Source of the DNA: Epiperipatus broadwayi
Lineage: Eukaryota; Onychophora; Udeonychophora; Euonychophora; Peripatidae
Reading direction: 5' to 3'
NCBI GenBank assembly: GCA_028023455.1
Contig: JAQFVV010012416.1
Span: 7,755,967 to 7,819,966 of the forward strand
DNA: 64,000 nucleotides
The translations under genes and the position numbers were made by a program. Numbering within the stretch: position 1 is the stretch's first letter; each line of letters starts with the position of its first letter. Of this stretch, positions 35,439 to 46,972 are shown one piece after another. The notes under the pieces are model-generated. The model saw only the letters and a list, made by a program, of their open reading frames with translations, did no database searches and was not told where the DNA came from.

Positions 35439-37687
35439 TGATCCGCCAACCCCTTGCTCCCCTTGCACCGGCTCCCTATTAAACCGTTCCTCAAAGGGAT
35501 TGTGAGCTCCAAAACAAACATGATACAGCGTAAAGATTTATTTATTTTTTCTTATATCAATAATTGTTCATTATCAACACAAGAGGGCGCCAGATACGAT
35601 GATTTGATTCACACTTTAATTTCTCGCATCACCTTACGTCATATCAAAACGATTCTGAAGTCTAATCCCTGCCCATAAGCTCAAACTCCCAGCATGGACC
35701 AATAGGGGTCACCCAGGGTCGCGATGGAATTGCCTTCAAGACTATTATTCTGGCAAAAGACACAATATTAACCAATGGATAAGAAGATCGGTTGATTAAT
35801 AGATCGGTCCAAGCATTGGATGGGATCATTGGTTATTTATAACTAATAGGAATGTTCGGTTGAGGCATCATTAGAATAAACAATTAGACGCTTATAATAT
35901 CATTCCCCTTTTATCATACAGTCCAATAGAATTATTTATATTAGCTCTATTGACATTTACTTATATCTATTAATAATAGGCCCTCCCAACTCTTAAACCT
36001 AGGTTAACTACATAATAAGTAAACATCGTGACTTACGGCACGATGTTTATGAATGAAATTTAAAAGAAATAAAAAACAAGAAAAATATAAGAAAGACAAA
36101 TTTAAAAGTGAAATAATTAACTGCATGAATAAATGCTAATTTTAATAATAATTTCAAAAAAAATATATATTTAATTATAGAAAATGATTTGAGGAATGCT
36201 CGACTTGTTTAAATTAAAAAAAAAATTTATTGAATATATAAAAAAAAATGAAACATTGATTAATAGCTTTATTTGCACGCACATACGCGCATTCTCGCAC
36301 TCGCACAGAAAAGAACATATTATGCATAATAAATATGGATGATAAAATATACTTCCTTGTCCTTTACATTTTGAAATTAGGTGTGTGTTATAGTTTATCT
36401 GCGAAAGAAAATAATAATTAGGATCAAAGTCCATAACTGGAAAAGTCCTAAGATTTAAATATGAGGAACTATGTAGCGTCTGATATTTTTATTTACGGAA
36501 GTTGAGATTAAAAATAATAAGATTTAAATATGAGGGATTACGGATCATTTTATATTTGATTTACGAAAGTCGAATTTAATTAATTATGAGATTGCCTTTT
36601 AAGTTTAAGTAAAGAATGAATGGAAGCATTATAAAAAAAATTGTTTACCTAGGATTTTGCTTAGTCTTCTGCTGCTTCTAATTTGGTGAGGGTTCGAACC
36701 TGATAGATGATGTTTCCATAATACATGGTTATTCATTTCACATAAGTTCAGCGTAGTATGTTTGGACGATTCTTGTATATTAAACGGAACAACGTCCTTA
36801 GACTGATTGGAGCACTATGTTCGGACGGTACTGTTGTTGATCATTCATAGCTGTGGAGATGTTCTGGCGGCGGAGCGTCGGTCAATCACTGAAGGGTTTC
36901 CTAGCCCATCATGACGATCGACGCTCTAAATGTTAATTTCACAGTGATCATATTGGATATACCGGATAGCACAAAAAAAAAAGAAAGAAAAGTTCTAGGA
37001 ATGTAAAAAAAAAGAAAAAGCAGCTCTCCTTTTAGATTTAGATTCATATTTATATGGGTTGGTTATTATCTGAGGATCGAATCTCCACCCAGAGTTCAAT
37101 ATTCTTTGAGTTGTCGTTGGGGTCCGTGTCCTACGTAATGTCCACTCAATCCATATGCTTGAGGCAATCTTAGGTTTATGCAATCTCATATTGCAATCTC
37201 AGTTAGAAAAAATTCATACTTATTCACACCTTTTATGCATACATGTGTGCGTGTTTTAAGAGAACAATTTAACTTACATTAGTTTAAAAGTCGAGCATTT
37301 AATCTGTCTCAAAATCACTTCTATAAGCTTTTAACTTTCACTACAGTTATAATTTAAAATAAACCCCTTTTAATTACCCCCATGGCATATACAAGTAGAA
37401 ATCACTTATTGAGATTTAAAATGGCATATTAGGAATACTTTATATTTTATTATTATTTTTTTTTTTTTTTAGAGAATATTATTATTGTAGATTATATGAA
37501 AGCCTTAAACTATTTAATCAGAAATATTAACATTTTATTTTACAATGTATTTTATAACGCATTGAAAGAAAACTACATTTATTTATTTTTTTATCATAAG
37601 TTGAAAGTGAAAGAAGAAAAAAAATATAGAGTGTTTACATTGCTCGTGTGTGTGCGTATATACCTGTACCGGCTTTGTCTCGGTACA
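35439..37687 (-). repeat. 5' LTR (right in this view)
   Basis: 2249 bp, direct repeat of 30528-32771. It should contain the promoter driving minus-strand transcription through gag. It ends CTCGGTACA directly against (TA)n and then the P1 PLE array at 37702. Confidence 0.9.
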
Positions 37688-37915
37688 ATATATATATATA
37701 TGTTAAAATGAAGATTTGCATGGGTTAAATATATAAAATACATATTTTGCGGGTTCATCCGTGTTAAAATTTTTAATATTAATATACTGACGTTTTGACT
37801 TGGTCACACAAGCCATCCACAGAGTTATAAAAGGTAGAAAGATGGTTGTAGAGGCGCTACAATCACTGATTTGAATAAAATGTTAAAATTCCACCAATAG
37901 CAAAAAATGTTAAAT

Positions 37916-38400
37916 TTACGAATGTTTTTTAAAAAAATCTTTCCAAATAGGAGGAAGTTTGCATGTATCATCTCGCTTATTGATATAATCTGGCCTTTTA
38001 AGTATCTCAATGGCTTCTCTAATTTTGCATTGGTAGAGATTATCACATCTGGATATGATCCTGGTACTAGAAAAATCAATTTTATGACCTGAATCTATAG
38101 TATGGAGTGAGAGTGCTGATGATGATGAGTGTTGTTTAACTGCATTAGCATGCTCATCTCTCCTAACACTGATGCGACGATTACTCATACCTATGTAAGA
38201 AGCTTTACAATTTTTACATGAGATTTGATAGACACCATGAGATTCAAGAGGGATTGAGTCCTTAGGCTTGGTTATTATATTGCTGATCTTTTGATGAGCA
38301 GAAAATGCTGTATCTATATTATAGCATTTTAATATACGTCCGATACTGTCTGTAGTTCCTTTTACATATGGAACACAAATCCTAATAGCTGATTTATCAT
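37916..38400 (-). pseudogene. P1 PLE GIY-YIG endonuclease, full-length copy
   Basis: The same endonuclease domain as at 4024 and 21394, with the intact C-terminal IWKDFFKKHS. In this copy it follows the RT region of the same element, confirming that RT and GIY-YIG belong to one protein. Frame changes in the linker near 38440-38400 (homopolymer runs) separate it from the RT frame. Confidence 0.75.
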
Positions 38401-38544
38401 TTTTTTGTTTCCTATTTTGTCTATTTTGGGCTTGAAATAAGGCTTTTTTTTATAAATTTGTAATTATAACTATTTGCTAATAAAACACTATTAATATAAT
38501 TTATTTCTTCTTTCAGATGTGTCTCATCTCAAAGGTTAATTGCT

Positions 38545-39375
38545 CTATTTAAAAGAGTTTTGGCTACAGAAACTATCTGAGTTGGGTGATGATGAGAATG
38601 GAAATGCAAATTTCTGTCTGTGTGTCTGAGTTGGGTGATGATGAGAATGGAAATGCAAATATCTGTCTGTGTGTGTATCCTTTCTGTAAATAGAAAAAGA
38701 TAAACTATTTGGTGTTCTGGTGACTAGAACATCAAGAAAAGGGAGTTTTCCATCAGACTCTGTCTCCATTGTAAATTTAATATGAGGATGCATATTATTT
38801 AAATGTAAGAAAAAATCATCTAATTTATTTTTTCCATGTTGCCATATGACAAAAGTGTCATCTATGTATCTGAGCCAAATGAGAGGTTTTAAAGATGATG
38901 ATTCTAAAGCACGAGTTTCTATATATTCCATGAATAAATCAGCTATTACTCCTGAGATAGGTGAGCCCATAGGAGTACCAAAAACTTGTCTGTAATGCTG
39001 TCCATTGTATACAAAATATGTATTTAAGAGACAATGTTTAATTAAAGCAATAATATGGTCTGGTAAATTGCAACGTTGTGAGATTATATTTAAAGCTTCA
39101 TCAATTGGAATGTTTGTAAACAAAGACACGACATCAAAACTGACCAGAATGTCATTAGCATTAATTTTTAAACTTTTTAAAACAGAAATAAAATGAAGAG
39201 AGTTTTTAATATATGATTTAATAGATGGGATTGTAGGTTTAATGAAATCCGATAAGTATCTGGCTAAAATATGAGTTGGAGAACCTATTGCACTTACTAT
39301 TGGACGAAGGGGGGGTATCTGGTTTGTGAATTTTTGGAAGTCCATAAAATTTTGGACAGACACAAGATTTTTCAT
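38545..39375 (-). pseudogene. P1 PLE reverse transcriptase
   Basis: Catalytic RT of a Penelope-like element. In the 276-codon frame, motif A is SFDVVSLFTNIP (residues 79-90), motif B GTPMGSPISG (133-142) and motif C LRYIDDTFVIW (168-178). These motifs are typical of PLE RTs, which are related to telomerase RT. A 49-bp direct duplication (38579-38627/38628-38676), absent from the other copy, shifts the frame near the C-terminal end and ends the protein early. A G7 run near 39306-39312 causes a second frame change. Confidence 0.85.
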
Positions 39376-39600
39376 GAGAGATTATTTTATTTTTTATCTC
39401 TGTTTCAATAGGTGATTTATTAATAATAGCTTTTGTTGTTTTTTCCAAATACGTAGTATGATCTCTTTTTGATAGTTTATAAGTTTTATCATTAAGCAGA
39501 TCTAAAATTTTATTATGGTAAATGTCACGATCCATTACAACTGTGGCATTACCTTTATCAGCTGGAAGTACAACAATTGATTTGTCCGATTTTATATTAT
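39239..39600 (-). pseudogene. P1 PLE RT, upstream part in another frame
   Basis: Minus-strand frame 39535-39239 encodes RDHTTYLEKTTKAIINKSPI and CPKFYGLPKIHKP. The FYGLPKIHK motif lies just upstream of the RT palm in PLE proteins. It overlaps the main RT frame around the G7 run, so one base indel would join them. That could be a real mutation or a sequencing error. Confidence 0.7.
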
Positions 39601-40326
39601 TTAATGCTTTGAAATATTATTTTTAGGAAGCTTAGCTTTTTTAAAAATATTACAAATCTCAGCTCTAGCCAAATCAGCCGATGTAGAATCAATTTTATCG
39701 AGAGCTGATTCAACATTACAAACAATTTTCTCAAAAGGTATCTGGGAAGGTGTTAAAGCAAAATTGAAACCTTTTTCTAAAACCGAAATTTCATCTGTAG
39801 AGAGGGCTTTCCTAGATAAATTATAAACGGTTTTTTGATTTGGATACATAATGTTTGGGGATTGTGTTCTAATTAGCATTTGCAATTTTTTCTTTTGCTT
39901 TGCTGTTACAAATTCCGAATCTTTAAACGATCTAAAACTTGCAATACGATCAAAACTAGTCCACAGTAAAGGATGTATTTTATTACTAAGGAATAAACAT
40001 AAATGTAGCAATACTTTATCAATTTTGTCTAAATTTTTCCGAGTTTCTTTAATAAAAGAGTTTAAAATAATATTGCTAGTTTTCCTTAGAATTTTACTAA
40101 CATTATAATTGTTCTTGTGAAACACAATTTTACAGCAAGTGGGTATAACATTGTGATTTTTGCACGCTAATAAAAAAGATAAATTACAAAGTAACTTACA
40201 TTTCTTAATCCACGTTCTTTCAAATATACAAAGCTGTTTAAAAATTTCCTCCCTGTAGAGGTTAATAATGTTAAAACGAAGATTTGCATGGGTTAAATAT
40301 ATAAAATACATATTTTGCAGGTTCAT
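39601..40326 (-). pseudogene. P1 PLE N-terminal region
   Basis: Open frame of 241 codons at the 5' side of the element. The first residues (MNLQNMYFIYLTHANLRF) are encoded in the shared terminal repeat; the native start may be a later methionine. The rest is basic and ends with ...AKLPKNNISKH at a frameshift near 39600. It corresponds to the N-terminal extension of PLE proteins; no separate domain is recognised. Confidence 0.6.
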
Positions 40327-41493
40327 CCGTGTTAAAAACTTTTAATATTAATATACTGACGTTTCGACTTGGTCACACAAGCCATCCACAGAGTTATAAA
40401 AGGTAGAAAGATGGTTGTAGAGGTGCTACAATCACTGATTTGAATAAAATGTTAAAATTCCACCAATAGCAAAAATGTTAAATTTAGGAATGTTTTTTAA
40501 AAAAATCTTTCCAAATAGGAGGAAGTTTGCATGTATCATCTCACTTATTGATACAATCTGGCCTTTTAAGTATCTCAATGGCTTCTCTAATTTTGCATTG
40601 GTAGAGATTATCACATCTGGATATGATCCTGGTACTAGAAAAATCAATTTTATGACCTGAATCTATAGTATGGAGTGAGAGTGCTGATGATGATGAGTGT
40701 TGTTTAACTGCATTAGCATGCTCATCTCTCCTAACACTGATGCGATGATTACTCATACCTATGTAAGAAGCTTTACAATTTTTACATGAGATTTGATAGA
40801 CACCATGAGATTCAAGAGGGATTGAATCCTTAGGCTTGGTTATTATATTGCTGATCTTTTGATGAGCAGAAAATGCTGTATCTATATTATAGCATTTTAA
40901 TATACGTCCGATACTGTCTGTAGTTCCTTTTACATATGGAACACAAATCCTAATAGCTGATTTATCATCTTTTTGTTTCCTATTTTGTCTATTTTGGGCT
41001 TGAAATAAGGCTTTTTTTTTATAAATTTGTAATTATAACTATTTGCTAATAAAACACTATTAATATGATTTATTTCTTCTTTCAGATGTGTCTCATCTGA
41101 AAGGTTAATTGCTCTATTTAAAAGAGTTTTGGCTACAGAAACTATCTGAGTTGGGTGATGATGAGAATGGAAATGCAAATATCTGTCTGTGTGTGTATCC
41201 TTTCTGTAAATAGAAAAAGATAAACTATTTGGTGTTCTGGTGACTAGAACATCAAGAAAAGGGAGTTTTCCATCAGACTCTGTCTCCATTGTAAATTTAA
41301 TATGAGGATGCATATTATTTAAATGTAAAAAAAATCATCTAATTTATTTTTTCCATGTTGCCATATGACAAAAGTGTCATCTATGTATCTGAGCCAAATG
41401 AGAGGTTTTAAAGATGATGATTCTAAAGCATGAGTTTCTATATATTCCATGAATAAATCAGCTATTACTCCTGAGATAGGTGAGCCCATAGGC
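40291..41493 (-). pseudogene. 5'-truncated upstream P1 copy (RT end plus GIY-YIG)
   Basis: It starts within RT motif B (MGSPISGVIADLFMEY), includes motif C YIDD, the linker and the GIY-YIG domain, and runs into the start of the full copy. It has a single copy of the segment that is duplicated at 38579. A T9 run shifts the linker frame. Identity with the neighbour is very high by eye. Confidence 0.8.
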
Positions 41494-41757
41494 CAGATTG
41501 TATCAATAAGCGAGATGATACATGCAAACTTCCTCCTATTTGGAAAGATTTTTTTAAAAAACATTCCTAAATTTAACATTTTTTGCTATTGGTGGAATTT
41601 TAACATTTTATTCAAATCAGTGATTGTAGCGCCTCTACAACCATCTTTCTACCTTTTATAACTCTGTGGATGGCTTGTGTGACCAAGTCGAAACGTCAGT
41701 ATATTAATATTAAAAGTTTTTAACACGGATGAACCCGCAAAATATCTATTTTATATA
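41494..41757 (+). repeat. Inverted P1 3' end
   Basis: Reverse complement of the P1 tail and final endonuclease codons (compare 40300-40562). It ends at (TA)n at 41757. Confidence 0.85.
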
Positions 41758-42292
41758 TATATATATATTGACAGCATACGGACAAAAGAGTATATGTTTA
41801 TATATATATTAAATGTATAAAGAGTAATTCTCATTTTTTACACATAGTTTTAAAAATGCTGTATATATATACTTTCAAACAAAACAAGCAAATTAACTCT
41901 ATAATTCTCAGTATGCCAACATAAGTGCTATACATAGATATAAGTGGTTATAAATGTTGCTGACGAGATAAGTTAGCTATCGCTGTTATTTATTTATTTG
42001 TTGGTATATTAAAATATTTCCGACTTAATTCTAGTATTTTGTTTTAATATATATATATAATAAACAGTTTATCTTCAGATTTCATAAAATAAAATACATG
42101 TATTATGAGTATCTAGCTATTCATTTATGTTATCATTATAGCTATTAGTAATGTCAAGATTTATTTAAATTCTAGGAAGCAGTAGACGCTAATTTTTTTG
42201 TTTATATACTATTATTACTTTCACTATATTGCCAAAATAAAATGTTACAAAATATATTTGTAAATTCAATTTATATATATATATATATATAT
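41758..42292. other. AT-rich spacer with TA tracts
   Basis: No supported gene. (TA)n tracts lie near 42045-42060 and 42272-42292. Confidence 0.5.
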
Positions 42293-45200
42293 TGTAACCT
42301 TTAAAAGGAATAGTATCGTGTAGTTAAGTACCTCGATAGATCCTATAGTTGGGTGTTTATTTGTAACCTCTTATAAATGTGGTTCAAGCTAAGTACACTT
42401 TGTAACCTCTAAAGAAAACGAAAAGAAACTAATAATCATAGTCATTCTCTTAAGTTGAGACCTTATCTCTAACCTATATAAATATTTTTACCAAAACTTT
42501 AACAAGTTATGATTTTTGAACACCTATTCTTTACATAATACCTGAGTTGGGTTGAGACTCTTACATTATTATAGAACAGACTAAGCTCAGTGGTCGGTTA
42601 CATATAAAGAATTAGCTACAGAGATATACAGTTAAGACCAAGGAAGAGCTTAACTCTAATAATATAAATTACTCTAAATAAAGCATATAATTTTGGGAAG
42701 AGATAAAACTTCAATCCTTCTCAGATAAATAATTTAGAATCAAGTACATCTCCACCTTCATCTCAATCAAACTCTCTGAGCTATAAATATTTGCACTTTC
42801 AAAAGTATTTTCTAATAGACTCTTATGATTAACAAACTCTATTATACCTTTAATATTATCCATTAATATGATCGAACAACAATGGGCCTTTTATGTAAAG
42901 CAAAATAAAAAATCTCAGGGTTTTCTCTCTGGTATTTTATCAAATAAAGTAATGGTATAGTGTTGCAAGGCAAATAAATGACATTCCAGCAAGCTTTATT
43001 TCTATGAGTTAATGCATCTGATTAACATCCTAATAATAATCACGTAGATCACCAAAGAAAATGTTTACTTTATTCAACCAATATTTAATAAAAAGAAATC
43101 ATGTAAGTAAATTCAGAATATTTACAGCCTCTTACCTAGAATGGTATTCAACTAATAAAGGGAAAAGGGTACATTTCATTTCCCTCTCTTATCCCAAACA
43201 ACACAGATAAAATACCTCATTTACAATGTTTAAATTCTGATAATAGGTTAATAATGTGCAGTCTGAATTATGGATGGATATATCCATTGCAAGACTTAAA
43301 TGAACAATTATTAATTTAAAATTTTTAATTTAAAAAAAAACTATTTATGTCACTGTTTCTTATCAAGTATTAATGATTTTGGGATCTTGAGAATATTAAT
43401 TATCTGATTTGAAAAAATATACATTTTATTTCATTTTGTGGGTTTATGGAACCAAAGAGAAAATTTTCACACAGAAAAATACTCAAAACTACATTGTAAT
43501 AAATTTTAAAAATACATTTATTACATTAGACATAACAAAAAATTTTATTCACAGCACACTAATTTAATCACACCTTACACATCATAGCTACCTTTATATT
43601 TTAACTCTGAGGAGTTACTAATTTAAATTCATTTTATTTCAAAATATTGTTTCTTGATTTTGAAAATTGCACAATAAACTTATGATTATAAATTATTATG
43701 ATTTCTGGCTGAATATTTATTTGAAATCACAATTTATTCTACTTCATCTAAGGCATTAAACAAACATTAATGAACTTGAAAATACCAATTATATTAGTTG
43801 GCTAGCTTGCACCAGAAGCTAATTAACACTTTTATATATTTTACATCTTAGCGTCTTTATGATATCTTAATATTAAAATTATATAAGGAAATTATGAAGA
43901 TTAACTTCAAGATAATTTATTGCTACTTCTAATTTAGCTGGCTAATATGATGATGATAACTGTCATCATTACATTACAACTGCCTCACACTATGCTAATT
44001 TTAAAACTAAGGATAAATAAAAACATTTATCAGAAGTCGCACATACATTGCTAGTTAACTTATTTAAAGTCCACATATTAATATTAAATTTAAAATTTAT
44101 GGAACTTACAAACCCCTCGGGGCGAATTTCTCCATAAGACGTATATAAATAGCATTGTGTCTGCGTATTCCCATCATACTATGCTTTAAATTAAAGAATT
44201 AAATTAATAAATCTTGTGGATTTACTTGTATACTACTGGCAAAGCACAGTAGCACAATACGGATATTATTATGATCAACTAAAACGCTGAAAATTACTAC
44301 TTCAATAACTAGCTATCATTGCCATAACATTTATAAATACAATAGTCTACACCTTCTGTGGTGGACAATCTAGTATTTTAAATAGCACACGAGGAACAAC
44401 ATCACTAAATAAGCTCCTTAGAGCAAGACACCTGACTGTAATAATGGTGGCTCCCATGCTTATCTCTCAAGCATAAGTGTATGTGAAGACGCAGTCTTAC
44501 CACATAAAGAAAACACACCAAAGACAAATGGTTCTCTCCATGGAATCTAACTAAATAAGCTATATAAAAATATTTTGGAACACTGTCCTCTCATGGCAAA
44601 TACATATAATAATAATGGGAGATCATTTCCATCCCATAAACATTATAAATAGTATACTATCTGATAACTATTTCTCACAATGGCAAGATACGAATTTATC
44701 CCTAATGATAAAGATTAATAGCTTGTATCAATATTCAAATCCACACATTAAATAGTATCCAAAACCCACAGGAAAGTATTCGTCAAAACGACTATAAACA
44801 CATTAAAATAGCATAGTAAATGTTTGCATAAGATAAAGAATACGCACACGAACAATGAGCATAATAAATATTTATGAAATTAAGTGGACAGATTGATGCA
44901 ATAAATATTCTTAATTAAATGGTTAATGAAATAAATTTGTTCTCAGACAAATTCAAAATCTAATTTTTTGCTAAGAATGATATCAAGAAAATTATTAAAA
45001 CTTCTGATAAACACACCTGTTATGATTATTTGTCCCAAGTTATAAAGAATAAGCAAATTTAAATTTAAACCCTTTGCCAATATATTTAAAATTGCGTGTG
45101 TGTAATAAAATCTCTACACACTTTATAGTAAACTCCTTGAGACAATTTCGGATGGTAAAGTAAAATACATTGACATGTAAATGAAGCATAAAATATATAA

Positions 45201-46953
45201 TTATTATATATATATATTTTAAACAAAATAAAAATTACAATAATAATGATGATGATGATGATATATTCAGTTCATTTGTAAAGTTTCCTTGACGGTAGGC
45301 AGATAATTTACGGCGCGAGGTCCCACGTTGTTAACTATGTGAATAATATTGACGCATTAATATTTTTCAAACCAATATGTTTATTTATTTTAAGAAACAA
45401 CACTGCAGCTACAACTTCACTATGATAGTAGACAAGCACACGAATACAATATACTATTTTACATGAACAGGTATGGATCCATTATATGACACGATTTAAT
45501 ATTAACTAGCTAGTTTGAATATGACAATTTTGTACTCTAGTAGTTATCCGCGGCTTCATTAAAAAATATTTTATTAACAGTTTTCCCTCTTTCTGGAGAA
45601 GCAGACGACAAAGCAACATTTCCGCCATAAATAAATGATATGCCAGTTTTTATTAACAAATTTTTAATTTTCAGAAAACAGTATTCAATTTTTCTATGTT
45701 TTTTTTTTTTTTATTTAGACTTTGTTGGGTTTTTTTTTTTTTTAAAAAGTTAATAATTAAGACCAAACATTTATTTAAATTACTTTAGTTTTGAACAGTC
45801 TTAACATTTCTATTAGTATTATTTTTAACTTGGTCTTAAATTTCCTGCCACAAAGAATATGATTTATTAGCATTAAATAATTATTTAGAATTTTCCTTAT
45901 GATTTCGATTAAGATTACCATTTTTATTTGTTGAAAATTTCTAAAGTTATATGTTGAATTAAAAGTATTATCTTGGCACATTATTATGAAATTTAGATCG
46001 TTTAGTTAAAGAAAGCACAAAAACTTGATACCTTAATTTCTTGTTCAGCAAATCATTGATGTGTTTTAAAAACAAAAAGGCAAATAATAAAAGTTACAGT
46101 TTTTTTCTTCTTCTTATTAGGACATTCCGTGATCCAACTCTCTCAATTCACCTCCATTCCGCGCTCTTTTCTCCAATATCAAAAAAAACAACAAAAAAAA
46201 CAATCATGTGTCAGCATTCTGTGTTTCAATTTCAAGCTTAATAATACTTAATGTGAATAAAGTTTTTTTTTTTTTAAAAAAAATTAATAATAATAAACAT
46301 AAAATACATGTAATAATTTTACTGATTTTTTTTTTTGCTGTTTCTATCAGAAGTTAAGAATAATAAATATTTTATTTGCCAAGTTTTATTATCTATTTTA
46401 CTTTTAAAAGTTAATAAATAAATTGAACATTTTTTAATAAATAAAAATAAAGATCTAAAATCAACATACACCCATGCATGCACACATATCTAAGAGTGTA
46501 AAACTGATCCTATTTAAGGCAAGCTTCTTTTAATAATTCACTTCAACTTTAAATAACTAAATGCTACTGAATTATTTTAAGACTTAACTGAAGTATTTAA
46601 CAACCCAATAAGTTTTCAACACTAAAATTAAAATATTCATTCAGCTAGCTTTCTTTCTTTCTTTCTTTTAACTTTTGATAAAAATTTTACATTATAAACA
46701 TGCACTTTATTGATTAAATATGAGTAGCAGGTATAAATTCTATTAATACCTTTTATTAGATAACTATTTAACTCCAAAGATATAAAATATTGCTTATTAA
46801 GTGAGATATTTTATCTACATATTGAATGATATAGTTTTATGTCTCTAGTTGTTAGTTTTATTTTATCTTTTATTTTCTTTTTATGGCTAAGTATTATATA
46901 CTGCACTGTTAAAAATGCTCCAATAAAAACAGGTGGCATATCACATGGTTACA
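42293..46953. mobile_element. Large noncoding unit with TGTAACC..GGTTACA ends
   Basis: Starts TGTAACC right after (TA)n and ends GGTTACA right before (TA)n, a seven-base terminal inversion of TG..CA form. The interior is 4.7 kb with no convincing open frame. TGTAACCTCTAAAG-like sequence, similar to the start of the next unit, recurs near 42400. It may be a giant solo LTR or a non-autonomous element. Confidence 0.35.
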
Positions 46954-46972
46954 ATATATATATATTGTAACC
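46947..46972. repeat. Perfect 26-bp palindrome at the unit junction
   Basis: GGTTACA, a (TA) core and TGTAACC form a perfect palindrome where the two large units meet. Confidence 0.9.

Larger units (their letters stand above)
30528..37687 (-). mobile_element. Gag-only LTR retrotransposon with 2.25-kb LTRs
   Basis: Two near-identical direct repeats (30528-32771 and 35439-37687) flank a 2.67-kb interior that encodes gag only, on the minus strand. Both LTRs have TG..CA ends. By eye they differ at about twenty positions plus a few homopolymer indels, roughly 1 percent, so insertion is fairly recent. ATAT flanks both sides, but the target is a (TA)n tract, so the duplication length is ambiguous. 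A primer-binding-site-like TGGCGC lies two bases inside the 5' LTR. No protease, RT, RNase H or integrase coding was found. The layout matches elements known in plants as terminal repeats with gag (TR-GAG). Confidence 0.85.
37702..41757 (-). mobile_element. Tandem Penelope-like array (P1) with inverted cap
   Basis: One nearly complete P1 copy (about 40290-37702, minus strand) is preceded head-to-tail by a 5'-truncated copy (41493 to about 40291), so the terminal sequence is shared like a pseudo-LTR. The truncated copy is joined at 41490-41492 to an inverted piece of the P1 3' end (41494-41757, plus strand). Tandem copies with partial and inverted units are characteristic of Penelope-like elements. 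Confidence 0.85.

Noticed and set aside
37496-37711. 71-codon frame at the LTR end
   Set aside because: AT-rich frame spanning the LTR boundary and the TA tract; no conservation expected.
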